NCBI GenBank assembly: GCA_022701965.1
Contig: JAKONL010000313.1
Coordinates: 1 to 8,976, forward strand
DNA: 8,976 nt
Direction: 5' to 3'
Source of the DNA: Burkholderiaceae bacterium
GTDB taxonomy: Bacteria > Pseudomonadota > Gammaproteobacteria > Burkholderiales > Burkholderiaceae
Translations under genes and position numbers: made by a program
Notes under the pieces: model-generated
Database searches by the model: none
What the model saw: the letters and a program-made list of their open reading frames with translations, nothing else
What the model was told of the DNA's origin: nothing
Shown here: positions 6,013-8,976 of the stretch, piece after piece
How the letters are laid out: every line of letters begins with the position of its first letter
How positions within the stretch are numbered: position 1 is the first letter of the stretch

Positions 6013-6273
6013 TCAGGCGCCCTGCAGGAGCGGTACCAGTGCGCCGCGGCCGTCGAGCGCGATCAGGTCGTCGCAGCCGCCGACATGGGTCTGGCCGATG
6101 AAGATCTGCGGCACGGTGCGGCGCTGGGTGATCTCCATCATCTGCGCGCGCGCCTGCGGATCTGAGTCGATGCGGATCTCCTCGATCTGCTCGACGCCCT
6201 TCGACTTCAGGATCTGCTTGGCGCGGATGCAGTAGGGACAGACGGCGGTGGTGTACATCTTGACGGCTTGCAT
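6013..6273 (-). CDS. grxC: Glutaredoxin 3
   Basis: The product is 86 aa, typical of GrxC. It is a cytosolic glutathione-dependent thiol-disulfide oxidoreductase. The dithiol active site is C12-P-Y-C15 after the first beta strand (VKMYTTA). The cis-proline loop T53-V54-P55 and the glutathione-binding G65-G66-C67-D68-D69 are all present. The start ATG at 6273 has an AAGGAA Shine-Dalgarno about 8 nt upstream, lying across the end of the rhodanese gene 13 bp away. A longer in-frame reading to 6399 is antisense noise from the rhodanese gene. It belongs to the leftward operon with rhodanese and probably secB. Confidence 0.96.
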   Translation of the reverse strand: MQAVKMYTTAVCPYCIRAKQILKSKGVEQIEEIRIDSDPQARAQMMEITQRRTVPQIFIGQTHVGGCDDLIALDGRGALVPLLQGA

Positions 6274-6286
6274 GCTTCGGGTTCCT

Positions 6287-6697
6287 TCAGGCCTTTTCGA
6301 TCGGCAGGTTAGCTTCTTTCCACGACTTGAGACCGCCCGAGACCACTTGGGCCTGCTCGTAGCCGAGCTTCTTGGCCGTGGCCAGCGCGCGTCCCGCACG
6401 GGCGCCGGTGGCGCACATCAAGAGCAGCGGAACGGACTTGTTCTTGACCGTGGCGGCGAGCTTCTGCTCGAGCTGGTCGAACGGCACGTTGCGCGCGCCG
6501 GTGGCGTGCCCGGTCGCGTATTCGGCCGGATCGCGGACGTCCACCATCACGCCGCGTTCGCGGTTGATCAGTTGCACCGCGCCCTGGGCGGTCAGCGAGC
6601 TGGCACCTGCACCACCGCTCACGAGCGGCCACGCGAGCATCGCGCCCGAGGTGACTGCCAGCAGGATCAGCGCCCAGTTGTCGACAATGAATTTCAC
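6287..6697 (-). CDS. Membrane-anchored rhodanese-like sulfurtransferase (GTG start)
   Basis: The product is 136 aa. One N-terminal membrane segment (about residues 8-25, [19 protein letters not shown]) is followed by a single rhodanese domain. The domain shows [23 protein letters not shown] (50-72), the active-site loop C95-A-T-G-A-R100 and the closing [13 protein letters not shown]. Catalytic Cys95 is present, so persulfide transfer is plausible; the natural acceptor is not known. The start is taken as GTG at 6697: AAGGAA lies about 5 nt before it, and Burkholderiales homologues begin K-F-[IL]-x-D-N-W. An ATG at 6739 would add 14 unlikely residues and lies upstream of the best - strand promoter candidate. 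It is the first gene of the leftward operon and is divergent from gpmA. Confidence 0.9.
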   Translation of the reverse strand: MKFIVDNWALILLAVTSGAMLAWPLVSGGAGASSLTAQGAVQLINRERGVMVDVRDPAEYATGHATGARNVPFDQLEQKLAATVKNKSVPLLLMCATGARAGRALATAKKLGYEQAQVVSGGLKSWKEANLPIEKA

Positions 6698-6705
6698 GAT
6701 GTTCC

Positions 6706-6733
6706 TTGAATGGCAAACCGCCGATTTTAGAAT
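6706..6733 (+). promoter_or_regulatory. Sigma70-type promoter candidate for gpmA
   Basis: The -35 candidate is TTGAAT (6706-6711), followed after 16 bp by -10 candidate TAGAAT (6728-6733; one mismatch to TATAAT). A start near 6740 gives a leader of about 100 nt before the gpmA ATG. The -35 hexamer overlaps the rhodanese Shine-Dalgarno region on the other strand. Confidence 0.5.
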
Positions 6734-6753
6734 GTTCATCTTTCGACGTTCAG
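6724..6753 (-). promoter_or_regulatory. Sigma70-type promoter candidate for the rhodanese–grxC operon, overlapping the gpmA promoter
   Basis: On the - strand TAAAAT (6729-6724) is a good -10. The upstream CTGAAC/TGAACG (6753-6747) is only a weak -35 at 17-18 bp spacing. A start near 6717 would give a leader of about 20 nt that includes the AAGGAA site, agreeing with the GTG start at 6697. The two opposing -10 hexamers share bases 6728-6729. Confidence 0.4.
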
Positions 6754-6837
6754 CGTGCGGACACCGCGCGGCGTCGCTCTCCTCCCCCGAACACGGCCCG
6801 CAGTCCCTGCGCGCCGCCTCAAGCCAAAGGCCTTCCC

Positions 6838-7581
6838 ATGCACAAACTGGTACTGATCCGTCACGGCGAATCGACCTGGAATCTCGAGAACCGCTTCACC
6901 GGATGGACCGACGTCGACCTGACCGAGACCGGCGTCGAGCAGGCCAAGCAGGCCGGCCGGCTGCTCAAGGCCGAGGGCTACGACTTCGACGTCGCCTACA
7001 CGAGCGTGCTCAAGCGCGCCACGCGCACGCTGTGGCACACGCTCGACGAACTCGACCGCACCTGGCTGCCGGTGGTGCATTCGTGGCGCCTCAACGAACG
7101 CCACTACGGCGGACTGCAGGGCCTCAACAAGGGTGAGACGGCCAAGAAGTACGGCGACGAGCAGGTGCTGGTCTGGCGCCGCAGCTACGACACGCCGCCG
7201 CCGCCGCTCGAGGCGAACGATCCGCGCAGCGAGCGCGGCGACATCCGCTACGCGAAGCTGCCGCCCGAACAGATTCCGCTGACCGAGTGCCTGAAGGACA
7301 CCGTGGCGCGCGTGCTGCCGTTCTGGAACGAATCGATGGCACCGGCGATCCGCAGCGGCCGACGCATCGTGGTCGCCGCGCACGGCAACTCGATCCGCGC
7401 GCTGGTCAAGTACCTCGACGGCGTGTCCGACAGCGACATCGTGGGGCTGAACATCCCCAACGGCATCCCGCTGGTCTACGAGCTCGATGGCGACCTCAAG
7501 CCGTTGCGTCATTACTACCTCGGCGATGCCGAGGCCGTCGCCAGGGCGGCCGCGGCCGTCGCTTCGCAGGGAAAGGCCTGA
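6838..7581 (+). CDS. gpmA: 2,3-bisphosphoglycerate-dependent phosphoglycerate mutase
   Basis: The product is 247 aa, the usual length for the dimeric cofactor-dependent enzyme. It interconverts 3- and 2-phosphoglycerate in glycolysis and gluconeogenesis. The phosphohistidine motif is R8-H9-G10-E11 in [10 protein letters not shown]. Other catalytic residues visible are R60 (LKRATRT), E87 ([11 protein letters not shown]) and H182 ([14 protein letters not shown]). The substrate loop [11 protein letters not shown] is intact, and so is [13 protein letters not shown] near the C-terminus. The ATG at 6838 has AAAGG 7 nt upstream; upstream in-frame sequence is the leader. ctpA follows in the same direction after 92 bp and has its own promoter candidate. 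Confidence 0.97.
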   Translation: MHKLVLIRHGESTWNLENRFTGWTDVDLTETGVEQAKQAGRLLKAEGYDFDVAYTSVLKRATRTLWHTLDELDRTWLPVVHSWRLNERHYGGLQGLNKGETAKKYGDEQVLVWRRSYDTPPPPLEANDPRSERGDIRYAKLPPEQIPLTECLKDTVARVLPFWNESMAPAIRSGRRIVVAAHGNSIRALVKYLDGVSDSDIVGLNIPNGIPLVYELDGDLKPLRHYYLGDAEAVARAAAAVASQGKA

Positions 7582-7617
7582 ACCCCGGCTGGATCGAAGG
7601 GAACCGTGGCGGGCCAA

Positions 7618-7665
7618 TTGCTTCCAACCTGCACGCGGTATATTGATCCGACAGCCGACAAGGAC
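7618..7665 (+). promoter_or_regulatory. Candidate promoter and ribosome binding site for ctpA
   Basis: TATATT (7639-7644) is a good -10 in a GC-rich gap. TTGCTT (7618-7623) is a partial -35 at a rather short 15-bp spacing. A start near 7651 gives a leader of about 23 nt, with AAGGA at 7660-7664, 9 nt before the ctpA ATG. No terminator hairpin after gpmA is apparent, so readthrough from gpmA is also possible. Confidence 0.4.
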
Positions 7666-7673
7666 ACTCACAC

Positions 7674-8976
7674 ATGGGCCAGAAACTCAAAATCACCGGC
7701 TGGATCGCAGCCGGCGCCGTCGCCGGTGTGCTGACCACGGTCTCGCTGCAGACCGTCGCGCGCGGATCGCTCGCACCGTTGCCGCTCGAGGAGCTGCAGC
7801 AGCTCGCGGCGGTATTCGGCATGGTCAAGAGCGACTACGTCGAGCCGGTCGACGAGAAGAAGCTCATCTCCGACGCGATCTCCGGCATGGTGGCCGGGCT
7901 CGACCCCCATTCGCAGTATTTCGACAAGAAGTCCTTCAAGGAATTCCGCGAAGGCACGACCGGGCGCTTCGTCGGCGTGGGCATCGAGATCTCCCAGGAG
8001 GACGGGCTGATCAAGGTGGTGTCGCCGATCGAGGGCTCGCCGGCGTTTCGCGCCGGACTCAAGCCGAACGACCTGATTACCAAGATCGACGACACCGCCG
8101 TGCGCGGGCTGTCGCTCAACGATGCGGTCAAGCGCATGCGTGGCGAGACCAACACCAAGGTGCTGCTCACGATCTACCGCAAGGACGAGAACCGGACCTT
8201 CCCCGTTACGATCACGCGCGAGGAGATCCGCACGCAGTCGGTGCGCGGCAAGATCATGTCGCCGGGCTACGGCTGGATCCGGCTGTCGCAGTTCCAGGAA
8301 CGCACGGTCGACGATTTCGTGAAGAAGGTCGACGAGCTCTACAAGGCCGACCCGAACCTCAAGGGACTGGTCCTCGACCTGCGCAACGACCCCGGTGGCC
8401 TGCTCGACGCGGCAGTGGCCATTTCGGCGGCCTTCCTGCCCGAAAACGTCACGGTGGTGTCGACCGACGGCCAGCTCGCGGAGAGCAAGTCCGTCTTCAA
8501 GGCGGCGCCGGAGTTCTACCAGCGCCGCGCGGGCAGCGATCCGTTGCGCAGCCTTCCGGCCGCCCTCAAGACAGTGCCTCTGGTGGTCCTGGTCAACGAG
8601 GGTTCGGCTTCGGCGAGCGAGATCGTGGCGGGTGCACTGCAGGACCACAAGCGCGCGACCATCATGGGCAGCCAGACCTTCGGCAAGGGTTCGGTGCAGA
8701 CGGTGCGTCCGCTCGGCCCCGATACCGGCCTGAAGATCACCACGGCGCGCTACTACACGCCGAGTGGTGCCTCGATCCAGGCCAAGGGCATCGTGCCCGA
8801 GGTGCTCGTCGACGAGAGCGCCGAGGGCAGTCCCTACGCGGCACTGCGCATGCGCGAGGCCGACCTCGAGAAGCATCTCGCGAGCGGCCAGGGTCCGGAG
8901 AAGAAGGATCCCGAGCGCGAGAAAGCCCGGGACGAGGCACGCAAGCGTCTCGAGGAAGAGGCCAAGAAGCCGCCCC
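7674..8976 (+). CDS. ctpA: S41-family carboxy-terminal processing protease (3' truncated by window edge)
   Basis: 434 codons are visible with no stop before the window ends. An N-terminal hydrophobic segment (about 8-27) after a short basic start indicates export to the periplasm or anchoring in the inner membrane. A linker helix with LDPHSQYFDKKSFKEF (76-91) precedes a PDZ domain (about 95-185), which includes GVGIEI and SPAFRAGLKPNDLI. The S41 protease core follows, with LDLRNDPGGLLDAAV (234-248). The Ser-Lys dyad is Ser313 in GSASASEIVAGALQD and Lys338 in TFGKGSVQTV, 25 residues apart as in known CTPs. Such enzymes trim or degrade envelope proteins from their C-termini. After about residue 392 the sequence turns into a highly charged Glu/Lys/Arg tail that continues to the edge. 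The start ATG at 7674 has AAGGA 9 nt upstream. Confidence 0.95.
   Translation, partial: MGQKLKITGWIAAGAVAGVLTTVSLQTVARGSLAPLPLEELQQLAAVFGMVKSDYVEPVDEKKLISDAISGMVAGLDPHSQYFDKKSFKEFREGTTGRFVGVGIEISQEDGLIKVVSPIEGSPAFRAGLKPNDLITKIDDTAVRGLSLNDAVKRMRGETNTKVLLTIYRKDENRTFPVTITREEIRTQSVRGKIMSPGYGWIRLSQFQERTVDDFVKKVDELYKADPNLKGLVLDLRNDPGGLLDAAVAISAAFLPENVTVVSTDGQLAESKSVFKAAPEFYQRRAGSDPLRSLPAALKTVPLVVLVNEGSASASEIVAGALQDHKRATIMGSQTFGKGSVQTVRPLGPDTGLKITTARYYTPSGASIQAKGIVPEVLVDESAEGSPYAALRMREADLEKHLASGQGPEKKDPEREKARDEARKRLEEEAKKPP

Noticed and set aside
6827..6834. AAGGCCTT palindrome over the gpmA ribosome binding site as a regulatory element
   Set aside because: It is a perfect 8-bp palindrome without a loop and cannot form a useful RNA hairpin. 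It is most likely coincidental.
7668..8876. 402-codon open frame on the - strand
   Set aside because: It is exactly antisense to ctpA and arises from the strong third-position GC bias. The ctpA frame carries the PDZ and Ser-Lys motifs.
1..8976. Mobile element, CRISPR, toxin-antitoxin, phage or defence island
   Set aside because: No transposase, integrase, direct-repeat array, tRNA-linked attachment site or small paired ORFs are seen. Every stretch over 300 bp is occupied by an assigned gene, and composition looks even throughout.

Overview
This is a GC-rich window carrying mostly core housekeeping genes. The gene set and order (rhodanese–grxC–secB–gpsA running left, gpmA–ctpA running right, and a DUF3460-type small protein directly before scpA) are typical of Burkholderiales (Betaproteobacteria), probably the Comamonadaceae / Leptothrix-Rubrivivax side. 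This placement is inferred from protein similarity and synteny recalled from memory; no search was run.

Layout. (1) 1-1697, + strand: the 3' part of a large, probably exported protein. It has a c-type cytochrome domain (CASCH heme motif), a Gly/Ser linker, a small four-cysteine module and two tandem 145-residue galactose-binding-like (discoidin-type) modules. (2) 1704-2219, - strand: a lipoprotein with two BamE/SmpA-like motifs, convergent with (1) and only 6 bp away. (3) 2257-4386, + strand: a compact operon of a 68-aa DUF3460-like protein, the kleisin ScpA, QueE (ATGA overlap with scpA) and a QueD-family protein. The last two belong to 7-deazaguanine (preQ0/queuosine) synthesis. (4) 4403-6697, - strand: an operon read right to left, with a membrane-anchored rhodanese, glutaredoxin GrxC, SecB chaperone and glycerol-3-phosphate dehydrogenase GpsA. 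A strong hairpin sits in the secB leader. (5) 6838-8976, + strand: gpmA (phosphoglycerate mutase), then the start of ctpA (S41 carboxy-terminal processing protease), which runs off the right edge.

The arms in (4) and (5) diverge from about 6700-6760, where two sigma70-like promoters appear to overlap. The arms in (3) and (4) converge with a 16-bp gap.

No mobile element, CRISPR array, tRNA or rRNA is visible, and I see no defence or biosynthetic system that looks new. The points most worth a second look are: the cytochrome fused to duplicated binding modules, including 58 bp of exact DNA repeat; a QueD-family protein with Ser at the catalytic Cys position next to a normal QueE; the terminator-like hairpin before secB; the overlapping divergent promoters at 6706-6753; and a BamE-like lipoprotein with Asp at +2.
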